This document shows positions 1-10,311 of a DNA stretch of 64,000 nucleotides, one piece after another. The DNA is from Zygotorulaspora mrakii. Lineage: Eukaryota > Ascomycota > Saccharomycetes > Saccharomycetales > Saccharomycetaceae. The stretch lies in contig NC_050721.1 in the NCBI RefSeq assembly GCF_013402915.1, forward strand, positions 1,054,001 through 1,118,000. Direction: 5' to 3'. A program made the translations under genes and the position numbers. Every line of letters begins with the position of its first letter. Positions within the stretch are counted from its first letter, which is position 1. Under the pieces are notes generated by a model. It saw only the letters and a list, made by a program, of their open reading frames with translations. It was not told the origin of the DNA and searched no databases.

Positions 1-1662
1 AACCTCAAAATTTGACTCTAAATCACTCTTGAAAATGCTAGTAAATTTTTCATTTAATGTCTGACTCTTTGAAATTTCACCACTGACGATCGCGATGAAT
101 TTTTCAGCAACGTTTGATAATACTTGTCTTGACAAAGTGGTTGAGAACCCATGCAATGACTTCAAGTATCGTGTCAGGTCATCTTCATTATACTCATTAT
201 GAATATTGTAGTAAACATTTTCTAGCGTTGAATTTATGGCGAACACAGAATAATTGTATCTTCGTAAACAATTTGTGACAATAATCTCATTTCGGTATAT
301 AGTCAAAGAGGAGACTTCGTCACTTTTGTTTTTCAAATCTCGCAAAACTGTTTCTAAGTTAGCCAAATAATCCATAGTGCATGGCTCGCCAGCCAAAATA
401 ATAATATTATTTTCACTTAATACTTTGTGTGCTTGTTTAAAGGCTTCTTCCGAGTAGCGCGTTTTCAAATTAAGGTAACCTTTTTCAGTATCGCCATTCA
501 CCTTTAAATCTTGTTCCGCTTCCATATCGCTTAATGACCTGTTGGTAGATTCTATCCACTCGTGTGCCTGCATATCTTCATCTGAAAGATTTAGAACTTG
601 CAGTTTGCTAATGCAACCACTTTTCCATAAGACCGCAATGTTTAGATACGATGAACTCAAGTTGAAATCCAATGGTTTTAACATTGCCAAATCGACTAAT
701 GACCAGATTGATGATGATGAAAGATTTGTTGGAATTACACTTTTCCGATTGAAAATAATTTTTCCTTTGCCATCGACGCTAAGCTCGGCAATTTGGAAAA
801 TGCCATTTCCAAATGGTAGATAAATGGTTAAAAAGTTACTGAACATTGTCATATATTCTCCTGGTGCTTCATAGGTCCTATTAACTGCATTTTCAAAGTA
901 ATTGCTTTCGGCCAAATTCACCTCAAGAACCAAAGAGAAATCCTGCAGGTTCCAAAATTTTAAATGACAATGCTGGGTTAAAACAATTAAAAATTTCTGC
1001 AAATATACAACGCAGGAAATAGCTCTTTCACATTTAGTTGATTGTTTTCTTGTAAATATTTGTGTTATACTCTGCAAATATGAGTTATCGTTGAATAATA
1101 TTGGCTCCAAATAAGAATTCTCACATTTTCTTAGCCCCAGTAATCCGCCATCCTCGAGAAACACGATAAAAAATTCTGCAGAAACAGCACAAAGAAGATG
1201 AGGAACTCGCACTGTGAAATCATATGGGTTAAGGATATTGAACCAATTTTCACCAAGTGACTCGTTGTCAGAGTGTAGAAAATCAATGGGTAGGGCAATG
1301 GACAGGACTACGCCATCCCGTAATATCATATTGATTGCCAGTTTTGTGTCGATCTCCTGAATGGTGAAAGTGTAATTTTTGTTCAATGTTGGATTTGGCA
1401 AAAATAAATTTACAGTTTTTCCATTTGTGATACTGCCGATAGTGTAGAGAGTCAAAACACTGAAATCCATGGAAAAGTGGTACGACAAATACTCATTGTT
1501 TGACAGTTCGAACGTGTTGGAGTAATCGCTGTCTCCCCTTTGATAGTCAATTGATGTTTCTGATAAAGTCTCATCATTGAAATATAAATTGACGATATTC
1601 TTAGACAAAGTGCGTTTATCAAATTCCAGTAAATTTACGTCCACCTTGGACAAAAGCAACAT
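1..1662 (-). CDS. NUP120: Nucleoporin Nup120, N-terminal 554 codons; gene runs off the left edge
   Basis: Scaffold subunit of the Y-shaped Nup84 complex of the nuclear pore, needed for pore assembly and mRNA export. The frame is open from an ATG at 1660-1662 to the first base, so the C-terminal part (about half, if like the 1037-residue S. cerevisiae protein) lies outside. The translation begins MLLLSKVDVNLLEFDK and contains NPYDFTVRVPH near residue 144 and VFLEDGGLLGL near residue 165, both shared with yeast Nup120 as I remember it; they sit in the N-terminal beta-propeller. The gene is divergent from nothing here: FAR8 ends 240 bp upstream on the same strand. In S. cerevisiae this is YKL057C, next to TMA19, which also lies nearby here. 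Confidence 0.93.
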   Translation of the reverse strand, partial: MLLLSKVDVNLLEFDKRTLSKNIVNLYFNDETLSETSIDYQRGDSDYSNTFELSNNEYLSYHFSMDFSVLTLYTIGSITNGKTVNLFLPNPTLNKNYTFTIQEIDTKLAINMILRDGVVLSIALPIDFLHSDNESLGENWFNILNPYDFTVRVPHLLCAVSAEFFIVFLEDGGLLGLRKCENSYLEPILFNDNSYLQSITQIFTRKQSTKCERAISCVVYLQKFLIVLTQHCHLKFWNLQDFSLVLEVNLAESNYFENAVNRTYEAPGEYMTMFSNFLTIYLPFGNGIFQIAELSVDGKGKIIFNRKSVIPTNLSSSSIWSLVDLAMLKPLDFNLSSSYLNIAVLWKSGCISKLQVLNLSDEDMQAHEWIESTNRSLSDMEAEQDLKVNGDTEKGYLNLKTRYSEEAFKQAHKVLSENNIIILAGEPCTMDYLANLETVLRDLKNKSDEVSSLTIYRNEIIVTNCLRRYNYSVFAINSTLENVYYNIHNEYNEDDLTRYLKSLHGFSTTLSRQVLSNVAEKFIAIVSGEISKSQTLNEKFTSIFKSDLESNFEV

Positions 1663-1696
1663 TGCGTCAGCCAAACAATTAAAGGGTTTACGTCTT

Positions 1697-1715
1697 GTCT
1701 TGGGTTACCCAAGAC
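1697..1715. repeat. 8-bp inverted repeat upstream of NUP120
   Basis: Perfect palindrome GTCTTGGG-TTA-CCCAAGAC, 35 bp upstream of the NUP120 start codon. Its core GGGTTACCC contains TTACCC on both strands, close to the Reb1 consensus TTACCCG but lacking the final G. It could bind a general regulatory factor or form a small hairpin; function is inferred only. Confidence 0.45.
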
Positions 1716-1902
1716 TAGTTTAACTTAGCATGTTTACTGATGATCTCGCATTTAATTTATTTTTGGGATTTTTCCAATACTAACCTAGTTAGTACTTCGA
1801 AGAAGCAAGATGATGCTTCGTCCTAGATGACATTGAAACAGCTATTAGATTATGGGACGTACAAATGTGTAGATATATGTACAGTTAGGATATTGGATGC
1901 TA

Positions 1903-3600
1903 TTAGCTATTAGGATCTGTTAATGCTATCGTCCTAATACCGCCACTGGTACCATTTATGACGATAACAGTGGTCGAATTAACAGTGGTGCTATCGATAG
2001 CGACAATTTTATCATTTGAAGAAATCGATTCACCAGGTGTTGGGTAAGTTTCAATGATGGTGTCTAAGTCACCTAGCTTTCTTACTTCAATGCAGCCATT
2101 TTCATATGAAATGATAACCTTGTCGTTGGCTGGCCTATATACTATATTTGCTGGCCGAGTGTTGAGAACGTATTTTACAACGATCTTTTTCTGATCAAAT
2201 GAATAAACCAATATTGATTTCTGATATTCAATCAACATCTTGGAGCTTTTCTTATCCAAATGCAGAACTGGCTTATAATCATTATCCGAAGTTTTGGAAA
2301 GTGAGCTGCTCAGACTAATCGTTTGAAGAACTTTACCTTGGCAGTTGTAAATAACCACCTCATACGGGTCAGCATGCAAAACAAGCAATGATTTTTCGGT
2401 CATACCAAATTCTGCTGCTAGAGGAATTTTTTGCAAAGGTATCAAAAACCTTTTGCTTTCGATGATAGCTGGAGTAAAACCATTAACTTGAATTGATATT
2501 TCTATTACATGTATTTTTCTTTCGGTGACAAGCAAAACCGCATTTTTTTTGAATGCATGACATACTATATCTGAGAATTCAATTTGGTTGGTTTTTGAAT
2601 CTCTTGTTTTCTTGTTATCAAATATTTTCAATTGTGAGACTGGTTTCTCACTTTCCGACGTAAACAATTTGATACCCTCATCATCTAATATCAGAAATTT
2701 ATTCGTGTCTAGCCAGTAGATATCCAGTAGCGACAATGATATACCTTCAAATTTTTTCAAGGGAGAATCTGCACAATTGAAATTGTTATCAATGTACCAT
2801 AAAGATAAGTGACCATCTTTGGAAAATGTGATAACATGGTTATGTGAAGCCTTCATTTTTATAATTTGATGACTATCACTTTTAAAGAGGCTAGAGGCTT
2901 TTCTTGCTTCGTCGTTGCCGCCAACATGTGCCGTATGATCCTCGTTTGACATTGATCCTTGTGAAGCGGCCTTATCACGGGCGAATAGAGAGGATAACCT
3001 GCGTGGCCTAACGCCACCGCATGAATCATTATTAGTCTCTGTGTTCGCGATAACGGTAGCTGCATCCGAGTGCGTATCTTCTGGAGGTACAAGAGATCTA
3101 TCATCCATGACCTCCTGCAAAGCTTCCGTTTGATGCATACTACTAGGAGCTTCCACTACTCCATCGCTATCAATCATATCATGTTGTGCAATTGGTTGAT
3201 TCAGATTCATTTTTTCCAAGTCATGGACAGATTCCTGCTTATCATTTAACGATCGTAATTGTGTTGTGATGTTAGGACTCTTGAAAAGATATATAATCTC
3301 CTTCACATTATCTTGGACTGCCATCTTGGACTTCATCAGTTGTGTCAAATCAACATTATTCTCCTCATTGGCCAATTCCAATGAACATTCTTTGTCTTTG
3401 TAAGAAGGGGATTTCAACTTCACTAACTGATACTGTAGATCTTTATTCTCGCCCTCCAATAGCGCTATCCTAGCTTTCATTTCCGAGCGCTCCAACTCCC
3501 ATGCAATTCTATCCCGTTCATTTCTTGTGAATTCTGTCTGTAGGTAGTGCATTACCCCAGGTAAAGTATAATGCGGTTGCATCATGACCTGGTTATTCAT
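1903..3600 (-). CDS. FAR8: Far8, striatin-like subunit of the Far complex
   Basis: Scaffold of the yeast STRIPAK-like Far complex (Far3/7/8/9/10/11), which acts in pheromone arrest and antagonises TORC2 at the ER. The start is ATG at 3598-3600, giving 565 residues; an in-frame extension upstream lacks ATG. Residues about 13-55 form the striatin-type N-terminal segment ([24 protein letters not shown], then a heptad-rich [10 protein letters not shown] coiled coil). The middle is low-complexity and acidic/serine-rich, and the C-terminal 320 residues look like a degenerate WD40 propeller (repeated hydrophobic strands such as GHLSLWYID). Slightly longer than S. cerevisiae Far8 (about 523 residues). 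In S. cerevisiae this gene is YMR029C, on the chromosome XIII track that interleaves with the XI track here. Confidence 0.9.
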   Translation of the reverse strand: MNNQVMMQPHYTLPGVMHYLQTEFTRNERDRIAWELERSEMKARIALLEGENKDLQYQLVKLKSPSYKDKECSLELANEENNVDLTQLMKSKMAVQDNVKEIIYLFKSPNITTQLRSLNDKQESVHDLEKMNLNQPIAQHDMIDSDGVVEAPSSMHQTEALQEVMDDRSLVPPEDTHSDAATVIANTETNNDSCGGVRPRRLSSLFARDKAASQGSMSNEDHTAHVGGNDEARKASSLFKSDSHQIIKMKASHNHVITFSKDGHLSLWYIDNNFNCADSPLKKFEGISLSLLDIYWLDTNKFLILDDEGIKLFTSESEKPVSQLKIFDNKKTRDSKTNQIEFSDIVCHAFKKNAVLLVTERKIHVIEISIQVNGFTPAIIESKRFLIPLQKIPLAAEFGMTEKSLLVLHADPYEVVIYNCQGKVLQTISLSSSLSKTSDNDYKPVLHLDKKSSKMLIEYQKSILVYSFDQKKIVVKYVLNTRPANIVYRPANDKVIISYENGCIEVRKLGDLDTIIETYPTPGESISSNDKIVAIDSTTVNSTTVIVINGTSGGIRTIALTDPNS

Positions 3601-3975
3601 CTTTAAAAGAAGCGCCAAATCTCAAGATCTCAGCACACAAGCCCAGAATTCAACAGAGAGTAAATGTATCTACAGTTCTCCCCAATATGGCTTGCGAATA
3701 CAGTTTCCTGCTACTAATCCTTTCCAAGAAGAAATGATAACACAGGTTCAAATGTTTCAACTCCGCGAGGTAATCAAAGACAAAGTCACATGGGGGCAAC
3801 AAAGGTGCGAGTAGCGATAACTTTTACCTTATTCAAAACGGCTTATTACGTGCTGCTCACGCAACAGACTGCATTCAAAAATTATACAATTTGTTGTTTA
3901 CTTCTACTTTATATTTTGTTATTATGTGAATATAGAATGAGGAAGCGCGATTACAGAACGATAAGATTGCGTTGC
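3601..3975. other. Intergenic: FAR8 upstream region and TMA19 3' flank
   Basis: Holds the promoter of FAR8 and the 3' untranslated region of TMA19, both on the minus strand. I see no RNA gene, repeat or recognisable factor site. Confidence 0.5.
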
Positions 3976-4479
3976 TTAGATCTTTTCTTCGTCCACACCA
4001 TGTTTCCAGATGGCAACAAATGGGGTAACACCGTCTTCACGGTAGTTCAACATGACGATCATGGCATCTGGGTCCATAGATTCACCAGTGTAGAATTCCC
4101 AGTCTTTAAAAGAACCAATAACTTTCTTGGCGTAAGCTTGGGCACCCTTTTCGAAAGTTGGAATAGCATCTGGGTTAGTGTCTTGCAATTTGCTCTTGAC
4201 AGACTTCATGTAACCCTTGATGTAAGTCAAGAAGGATTTTTTGTCGAAGGCAGTTGGTTGCAAACGGAAAGAGTGAACAACGTTGTTGACAACTTCAGAA
4301 CCATCATCAATGTCATCACCACCGTCTTCAGCGGAAGGGTTTGCACCGATATCAACGTTGTCACCACCAACCTTGACCATAGCACAGTCAGCTTCGTAGA
4401 TGGCACCATCGACCTCCTTCAAGTCGTAGGCATCGGACAATAATTCGTCACCAGAGAAAATATCTTTGTAAATTAGCAT
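3976..4479 (-). CDS. TMA19: Tma19, translationally controlled tumour protein (TCTP) homologue
   Basis: Abundant ribosome-associated TCTP/Mmi1 protein that moves to mitochondria under stress. 167 residues, the family's usual length, starting MLIYKDIFSGDELLSDAYD. Signature TCTP stretches are visible: VGGDNVDIGANPSAE, NNVVHSFRLQPTAFDKKSF and YREDGVTPFVAIWKHG. The ATG at 4477-4479 is the only sensible start. Codon choice is strongly biased (for example GGT, GTC, AAG, TTG), as expected for a very highly expressed gene and unlike its neighbours. A TATATAA-like element lies near 4567, about 90 bp upstream. YKL056C in S. cerevisiae, between OAR1 and NUP120. Confidence 0.97.
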   Translation of the reverse strand: MLIYKDIFSGDELLSDAYDLKEVDGAIYEADCAMVKVGGDNVDIGANPSAEDGGDDIDDGSEVVNNVVHSFRLQPTAFDKKSFLTYIKGYMKSVKSKLQDTNPDAIPTFEKGAQAYAKKVIGSFKDWEFYTGESMDPDAMIVMLNYREDGVTPFVAIWKHGVDEEKI

Positions 4480-4698
4480 TGCGAATCACGAAACAGTATG
4501 TAAATCAGAACCTAGGCATTATGTTAGTGATTGAAAGTGAAGAGGTAGGAATATATTGGTGAAATGTTATATAAAATTTTGCCAGGTGGGTTAGATTTCC
4601 TCATTCTGGATGGGCCGAAAAAGATGAAAAAAAATTTTCAACGTTAACGTGAAGAGTGATGCAAACGCGATGAGCTGTATGTGATGAGTTCAATACAG

Positions 4699-5502
4699 TT
4701 ACTCTGTGGAATTGTATATATCCCAGACCTGTGACGCTATTTGCTCTGGGGTACATGTACCGAAAGTGCTGGCGAGCTTCTGAAGGTGCGATTGCCCATC
4801 GCATTCTAAGCCTTTGAGCATATCTGTGGCAGGGACTAGGCCGGGTGAGATTGATACGATAGCGATGTTGCAGGGGTTTACCTCTTGCGCCACTACTTTG
4901 GTGTATTGGGACAATGCAGCCTTTGATGCTGCGTATACTGAGGTCCCTGGAACTGTGAGGTCAGACGTGGCAAGAACGGAACAAATGTTGATTATGCAGG
5001 GCCGATTCGTGCGTGTGTCAGCGCGAGTTCGTTTGCGATTCTTGATCATCTGTTTCAGAGTCATATTAGTTAGGCTTACGCTGCTCATGAAGTTCACGTT
5101 CATTAATTTCGTAATTGTGTCGACATCTGTTCTAACACTTAGGGACTGCTGTGTGATTCCAGCGCAGTTGACTAAAAGAGTGGGTTGATAAATTGTATCA
5201 CTATCCTTCCACATGTCATATAATGGAAAGTAGCCGGACTTGTTCTCGTGGTAATCTATGCCGAAGTGCTTCTCGCTTGCGGTCCATTGCGGCCATTGAC
5301 TTAGATCTATTGCTAGCGAGCGATGTCTTTGTTTCTCGTGTATAAGCATTAGTGGGTCATCAAGTTTAATCCCTTCGATGCTCTTCTTGGAAGAAGCTAT
5401 GGCAATACAGCTTATGCCCTCCCTTGACAATCTATTGACTATAGATTTTCCAATACCTCTTGAAGCACCAGTGACAATTGCGACCGGAAGAACATTTGTC
5501 AT
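4699..5502 (-). CDS. OAR1: Oar1, mitochondrial 3-oxoacyl-ACP reductase
   Basis: NADPH-dependent beta-ketoacyl-ACP reductase of mitochondrial type II fatty-acid synthesis, feeding lipoic acid production and respiration. Short-chain dehydrogenase fold, 267 residues from ATG at 5500-5502: cofactor motif TGASRGIG at 11-18, NCAG, and the YxxxK pair at Tyr190 and Lys194 (VYAASK). Yeast Oar1 starts at the equivalent place (LPVAIVTGA). The frame stays open for at least 44 more codons upstream without ATG and includes KRPLSTETLPALL, which could act as part of a presequence if a near-cognate codon were used. YKL055C in S. cerevisiae. Confidence 0.93.
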   Translation of the reverse strand: MTNVLPVAIVTGASRGIGKSIVNRLSREGISCIAIASSKKSIEGIKLDDPLMLIHEKQRHRSLAIDLSQWPQWTASEKHFGIDYHENKSGYFPLYDMWKDSDTIYQPTLLVNCAGITQQSLSVRTDVDTITKLMNVNFMSSVSLTNMTLKQMIKNRKRTRADTRTNRPCIINICSVLATSDLTVPGTSVYAASKAALSQYTKVVAQEVNPCNIAIVSISPGLVPATDMLKGLECDGQSHLQKLASTFGTCTPEQIASQVWDIYNSTE

Positions 5503-5776
5503 TAAGAGAGCAGGCAAGGTTTCTGTTGACAGGGGTCTTTTGCCGCACAGTAAGTGTTCCTTTTTTTTTTTCAAGTCGAATGTTATTATAGTAAAGCAAC
5601 ACAAAACATAACCGTTTTTTACATCTTTAAACAAGTTAACATATACATATATGCAGAGACATTCAACTATTGAATGTCTGAACTATCCCAGAGCCTGAAT
5701 AGTTACGACTTATTGTACTAAATACATTATCCCATACTTTTTTATACAAGAAATCAGAAGATACCTTTTACTAAGT

Positions 5777-7993
5777 TTAGTAGAACCCTCTTGATGCTTG
5801 AGATGTGTAATCGTAGCCAGTGTAGCCATATGCCATACCTTGCTGAGCAGCAGCAGCGGCTGCGGCAGCTGCTTGTTGTTGTTGCTGTTGAAATTGATAG
5901 TATTGTTGAAATTGAACCTGCTGTGGATTCATCGGTTGCTGACCATTTTGAGATGCTAGATTGCCTTGTCCTTGTTGTTGTGAAGATTGTGCCTGTTGAG
6001 CTTGAGCTTGAGCTTGTTGAGCTTGCTGAGCTTGCTGAACTTGCTGAGCTTGTTGAGCCTGTTGAGCCTGTTGAGCCTGTTGAGCCTGCAGTTGCTGAAT
6101 ATCTTCAGCTTGCTGTGATGGTGATTGAGATTGTACTGGACTTTGTTGACCCTGTCTACCCTGACCCTGTCTACCTTGTGCTTGTTGTGGTTGGTAGTAG
6201 TTGTATCCAGCTTTTGGAACTTGATAAGGATATTGACCAGCCATACCATATTGTGGTTGAGCATATGGAAAGGACTGTTGGTAGAAATGAGCATAATATG
6301 GCATGAAAGTACCACCATAAGGTTGCTGTTGCTGTTGCTGTTGTTGTGGTTGGGCATGGGAAGTAGCTGGAGATGCTGTGCTAGCGGTTGCCATATCAGG
6401 TGTTCCTGCAGCAGCAGCCTGACCATAGCCTTGAGGCAAATGGTAAAGGTTTGACCCAGAAGCTCCACTAGTACCAGCAGCAGCAGCACCTTGTTGCGTT
6501 GGCTGTTGATACTGTTGTTGACCGTAGTAGCTTTGAGAGTCGAACATGCCAGGGTAGGAATAACCTGGAAATTGATTTTGATACATGTAATATTGCTGTT
6601 GAGCAGCATTAGCGCCTGGCTGCTGCTGTTGCTGTTGATTTTCAGCATATTGCTGTTGCTGTTGCTGTTGTGGTTGTTGCTGCTGCTGTTGTTGTGACAA
6701 ATATTGCTGTTGTTGCTGTTGATAATATGCTTCCTCTTGCTGTTTAACATCAATACCTTCCACAATTGGTTGTTCTTGCTTTTCAACTTGTACTTCGACT
6801 TGAACAGGTTCCTGTGGTGAGTTTGCAATTGTTGATTCTGTTATAGTGATTGTCTCTTCCACTGGAACAGCCTTGACATCATCTTGAACAGTAGATTCTT
6901 GCTGTTTCTGCTCTTGATTTTGTTGCTGCTGTTGTTGTTGCAGTTCATCGCTTTTGCCACTTCCATTTTCTTGTTTAGCTTCTTTCTCTTGCTCGAGTTG
7001 TTGATCAAGACTTTCATCCTGGGGTTTTTCCTGTTCTTGCTGCTGTTGTTGTGGACTACCTAATGGTTCCAAAAGAGTTTGATCTGATTTTACGACTTCA
7101 TCAGCTTTTGCTATGCTTTCAACTTCTTTCCTTAATCCATTAACATTACTAAAGGCTGAAGGTTTCTTTTGAACAATTTTTGGTTTAGGAGATGCAATTG
7201 CAGCCCAAGACATTTTCTTTGGCTTTTCCACATTAGATGGCGTTGACGCATTGGGAACTGGTTTATTTGTCTTTGACAGACTTGAAGTTTCTATCGTTTC
7301 GTTAGTTTTTGGTTCATCAACTTTTCGCTCATCAATACTTTCATCCAATACCTTTTTTTCTTCTGGAAATTCCTCTTCGTCACCCACAGGATCCTTTGCT
7401 TCATGCGACTTCTTTTTGTTTTCTGAAGATGCGATAGCTGCCCAAGAGCTTGAATTTGTCACCGGTTTACTACGAGAAGCATTTGCTACAGATTTCGAGC
7501 CATCCTCATTATGTCTGGTGGCTCGTGTTCCTTGTTGAGCTCCTCCCGCTGACTGTGATTGTCCGCCCCTTTTACTTCTTGCACCGCTGCTGCTATTAGA
7601 AAACTTTGGACCTGAAACGGAGCTCCCGTTTTGAGCCGATTTGGAATGGTGACTATGAGTATGACTATGATGTCCATGAGTTATAGAACTGTGATGCGAC
7701 GAACCACCATCTTGTTCCTGCACCGATAGTGATTGTTGCTGCTGCAGCTGTAGTTGTTCCTGCTTCTTTTCCTGTCTTTCCTTTTTTGACGGTTTCTTTA
7801 CCTCATCCCACTTGGTGGCCGCACCAGATGTAATCTTATCAATGATGGTCTCCAAATCATCATATTCATGAACTAGGTCAATTAGATCGTCGTTTGTCCA
7901 GTCAGGGAACAATTCTGTTAAAGTCTCCAACTTGAATTTAACCTCTGGATTCAGTTTCTTGTTATGGCTAGACTTCCTAAACTGTGATGACAT
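5777..7993 (-). CDS. DEF1: Def1, RNA polymerase II degradation factor
   Basis: Recruits the Elongin-Cullin ligase to stalled RNA polymerase II for ubiquitylation after DNA damage; the full-length protein is cytoplasmic and is clipped by the proteasome to enter the nucleus. 738 residues. An N-terminal CUE domain lies at about 22-63 (LTELFPDWTNDDLIDLV), followed by an acidic and basic low-complexity region with two WAAIAS repeats (a third is variant). The C-terminal half is a glutamine-rich, QAQQ-repeat, prion-like region with poly-Gln and poly-Ala runs. The repeats are encoded by CAG/CAA mixtures, and the opposite strand therefore shows spurious leucine-rich frames. YKL054C in S. cerevisiae. 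Confidence 0.94.
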   Translation of the reverse strand: MSSQFRKSSHNKKLNPEVKFKLETLTELFPDWTNDDLIDLVHEYDDLETIIDKITSGAATKWDEVKKPSKKERQEKKQEQLQLQQQQSLSVQEQDGGSSHHSSITHGHHSHTHSHHSKSAQNGSSVSGPKFSNSSSGARSKRGGQSQSAGGAQQGTRATRHNEDGSKSVANASRSKPVTNSSSWAAIASSENKKKSHEAKDPVGDEEEFPEEKKVLDESIDERKVDEPKTNETIETSSLSKTNKPVPNASTPSNVEKPKKMSWAAIASPKPKIVQKKPSAFSNVNGLRKEVESIAKADEVVKSDQTLLEPLGSPQQQQQEQEKPQDESLDQQLEQEKEAKQENGSGKSDELQQQQQQQNQEQKQQESTVQDDVKAVPVEETITITESTIANSPQEPVQVEVQVEKQEQPIVEGIDVKQQEEAYYQQQQQQYLSQQQQQQQPQQQQQQQYAENQQQQQQPGANAAQQQYYMYQNQFPGYSYPGMFDSQSYYGQQQYQQPTQQGAAAAGTSGASGSNLYHLPQGYGQAAAAGTPDMATASTASPATSHAQPQQQQQQQQPYGGTFMPYYAHFYQQSFPYAQPQYGMAGQYPYQVPKAGYNYYQPQQAQGRQGQGRQGQQSPVQSQSPSQQAEDIQQLQAQQAQQAQQAQQAQQVQQAQQAQQAQAQAQQAQSSQQQGQGNLASQNGQQPMNPQQVQFQQYYQFQQQQQQAAAAAAAAAQQGMAYGYTGYDYTSQASRGFY
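5994..6098 (-). repeat. QAQ/QQA tandem repeat in DEF1
   Basis: On the + strand the motif TTGAGC(C/T)TG repeats more than ten times; in DEF1 it encodes runs of Gln-Ala-Gln triplets. It is a length-variable low-complexity tract, one of several in the C-terminal half of the gene (others near 6327-6350 and 6620-6720). Confidence 0.7.
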
Positions 7994-8504
7994 TACTACT
8001 ATGTTATATTATGTGATTTGGTGGATCCTTGCTTGCGTTAACTGTCTTTATCGATAATGAACCTCTCTAAAAACAAACCTGAGAAAACAAACAAAAAAAA
8101 GATGATGAAAATAGAATACGACTAGAGTTCTTGACAAGTTGCCGGTACGTAATAAGTACTGCTGGGACTCGTTTGTTCTGTTTTTGCTCTCTGCTTGTTT
8201 CGACAGAATTAAATGTTGTCGACTTCCAACTTCTAACGCTCCCTACGAAAAAACGTTGTCCAAGTTTCAATTATCTGTCCTGTAAGAGAAAAAAATCAAA
8301 AATTTTTATTTCTTAATATCGTTTTAAACGTACTCATTGAATACGGCTCATAACCTTCTAACAATGCCCAACTATATAGCTACAAAGAGAGAGCTACGAA
8401 GAGTGGGCTAGGGTTCCGCAAGCCAAAGAGGTATTTACAGTTATTTGTTGCGTGCTGTTGCCGTTTCTTGTTGCCTGTGTGTTCGTACAGCTGAGAAGCG
8501 GAGT
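7994..8504. other. Intergenic: DEF1 promoter and MDM35 3' flank
   Basis: AT-rich, with poly-A and poly-T runs near 8090-8100 and 8289-8315. Short open frames on both strands have no ATG or no recognisable content. No RNA gene seen. Confidence 0.45.
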
Positions 8505-8777
<273 letters not shown>

Positions 8778-8906
8778 TCAGCTTATCCACGGCCACCGTT
8801 ACCCTTGCCAAACACCATGCGGTTGGACAGCTAATCGTCCCGTAAAAGTTCTGATCTGTTTGTAATGCCGACGGAAGACGGGCGGAATTCAGAATTAGGA
8901 GCAGAT

Positions 8907-8915
8907 CCGGGTAAC
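8907..8915. promoter_or_regulatory. Reb1-type site upstream of MDM35
   Basis: CCGGGTAAC matches the Reb1 core CGGGTAA exactly. It lies between the ASK1 stop and the MDM35 start, where it could set the MDM35 nucleosome-free region or act in ASK1 termination. Confidence 0.55.
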
Positions 8916-8958
8916 GGTACCGCAATAAAATGGTTCATGGCAACTGGTGTGGCTACAA

Positions 8959-9744
8959 CTAGAGGTTAGACGCTGCACCTGCACCTGATCCCGATGCTGT
9001 GGCGAAATGTATAACCGTTCCTGGGACAGGGACTTCCTTGGTACTCTCGTCTTGGGTATCTTGGTGCACTTTCATTGGTGAGCTGCCCAACGAATCGTCT
9101 TCCTCGTCCGGGTTCCGCAGCTTATTGGAGTTTACATGCACAGGCGACAGCCCCATGCTAGAACTTGATCCATATTCTCTCTGCAGCAGCAGCGAGACTT
9201 TCCGCTTGCGCCTTTGCCTTTGCAGCGTGCTTCCATCGGCCTCTCTGGCCACTCTTTTACTGTCGTCGTCATTCTCTTCCTCGCTAGAATCGGAAGGCAA
9301 CCGTAGTATCCGACCTGTCGTGGTCGTGGTCACATTTGCAGTGTGAAAGTCATCCTCACTCATGGACGCGTTGGATGGAGGTATAGCCAACTCACCCGAC
9401 GAATCGACCAGTTTGCGGCCGCCCGCGGTGGGGAAAAGACTCTCTGGCTGCGCACCCTTGCTCGCTCCAGTGCCGCTCGCATCTAGCTGCTCCTCGACCA
9501 CCAACGGATTGTTCAGCTTCAAATCGACAGCAGCCGTCTGCTGGAACATCGTGCCTAACCAGTTCCCGCTGTCCATTATATCGTCACATATCGCACCGTA
9601 ACGCGTCACCTTGGGGATAATATTCTTCGTTATCGTGTTGAAGCAATAGCTTAAATTGGAGTCTATCTGCTGCAGCTGTAGAGTAATCTCTTGATCGAGC
9701 TTCTCAATTATTTCCTCCGGTTGATCCATACCTGATGGCCTCAT
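8959..9744 (-). CDS. ASK1: Ask1, DASH/Dam1 kinetochore complex subunit
   Basis: Component of the ten-protein DASH ring that couples kinetochores to spindle microtubules; a Cdk1 target. 261 residues from ATG 9742-9744; a second ATG six codons in (MDQPEEIIEKLDQE) lines up better with the yeast start, so either may be used. Conserved N-terminal helix: LDQEITLQLQQIDSNLSYCF, then MDSGNWLGTMFQ. Later DDFHTANVTTT, a RQRRKRKVSLLLQREYGSSS stretch, and a C-terminal STKEVPVPGTVIHF, all seen in yeast Ask1. The gene is noticeably GC-rich. YKL052C in S. cerevisiae. Confidence 0.94.
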   Translation of the reverse strand: MRPSGMDQPEEIIEKLDQEITLQLQQIDSNLSYCFNTITKNIIPKVTRYGAICDDIMDSGNWLGTMFQQTAAVDLKLNNPLVVEEQLDASGTGASKGAQPESLFPTAGGRKLVDSSGELAIPPSNASMSEDDFHTANVTTTTTGRILRLPSDSSEEENDDDSKRVAREADGSTLQRQRRKRKVSLLLQREYGSSSSMGLSPVHVNSNKLRNPDEEDDSLGSSPMKVHQDTQDESTKEVPVPGTVIHFATASGSGAGAASNL

Positions 9745-10311
9745 GCATAGAATCCCCCAGCAAGCTCAAGCTCAGATTCCGACTCGAGTTCTGTCTGTAT
9801 TCTGTTACTTTCTAAAATGATTGTTTTTTTTAGCGCAAAAAACTACATACCGCTGCTGCTACATATCTTATAAGGGAGAGGCTACTGGGGAAGGCTACCC
9901 GTCTGGGTGGCTACATCACTACTTCTAGAGCGATACTAGAGGGCGCAGAAGTATACACAAACTTGCATGCTCTAATCAAGATACGTAATTTTTCGTGTAT
10001 ATGCAGCTGTGTGCAGCGGCTATCTCAGAATGTTGTCAAGTAGGCGTAGATGTGCCAAAAATATCGCTTAGTAACGGATTTTGAAAAATTAAAATCAATG
10101 GGAAAAAGCAACAATTAGGTGGATGAAAAAACCAGCAATTGCACATTATAACAAGTGCGAAGTTAATTTAGGTTACAGGCTAGAGTTATTGGTCGTAACT
10201 CACTCGCTATAAGAACAGTTTGCGGATATCTGCTCTAAATCTAACGGTGGTGGGCGACAGAGGAAAGAACATTAAAGTGGCCCTCGAAATTAAATAGCTC
10301 AAATATTCATT
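9745..10311. other. Divergent promoter ASK1 / SFK1
   Basis: 567 bp shared by two divergent genes. AT-rich toward SFK1. I see no perfect general-factor site, RNA gene or repeat. Confidence 0.45.

Noticed and set aside
3790..4443. 217-codon + strand frame opposite TMA19
   Set aside because: Antisense reading of a highly codon-biased gene; no independent support.
5791..6697. Leucine/valine-rich and Asn-rich frames overlapping DEF1
   Set aside because: They are other-frame readings of the CAG/CAA repeats of DEF1.
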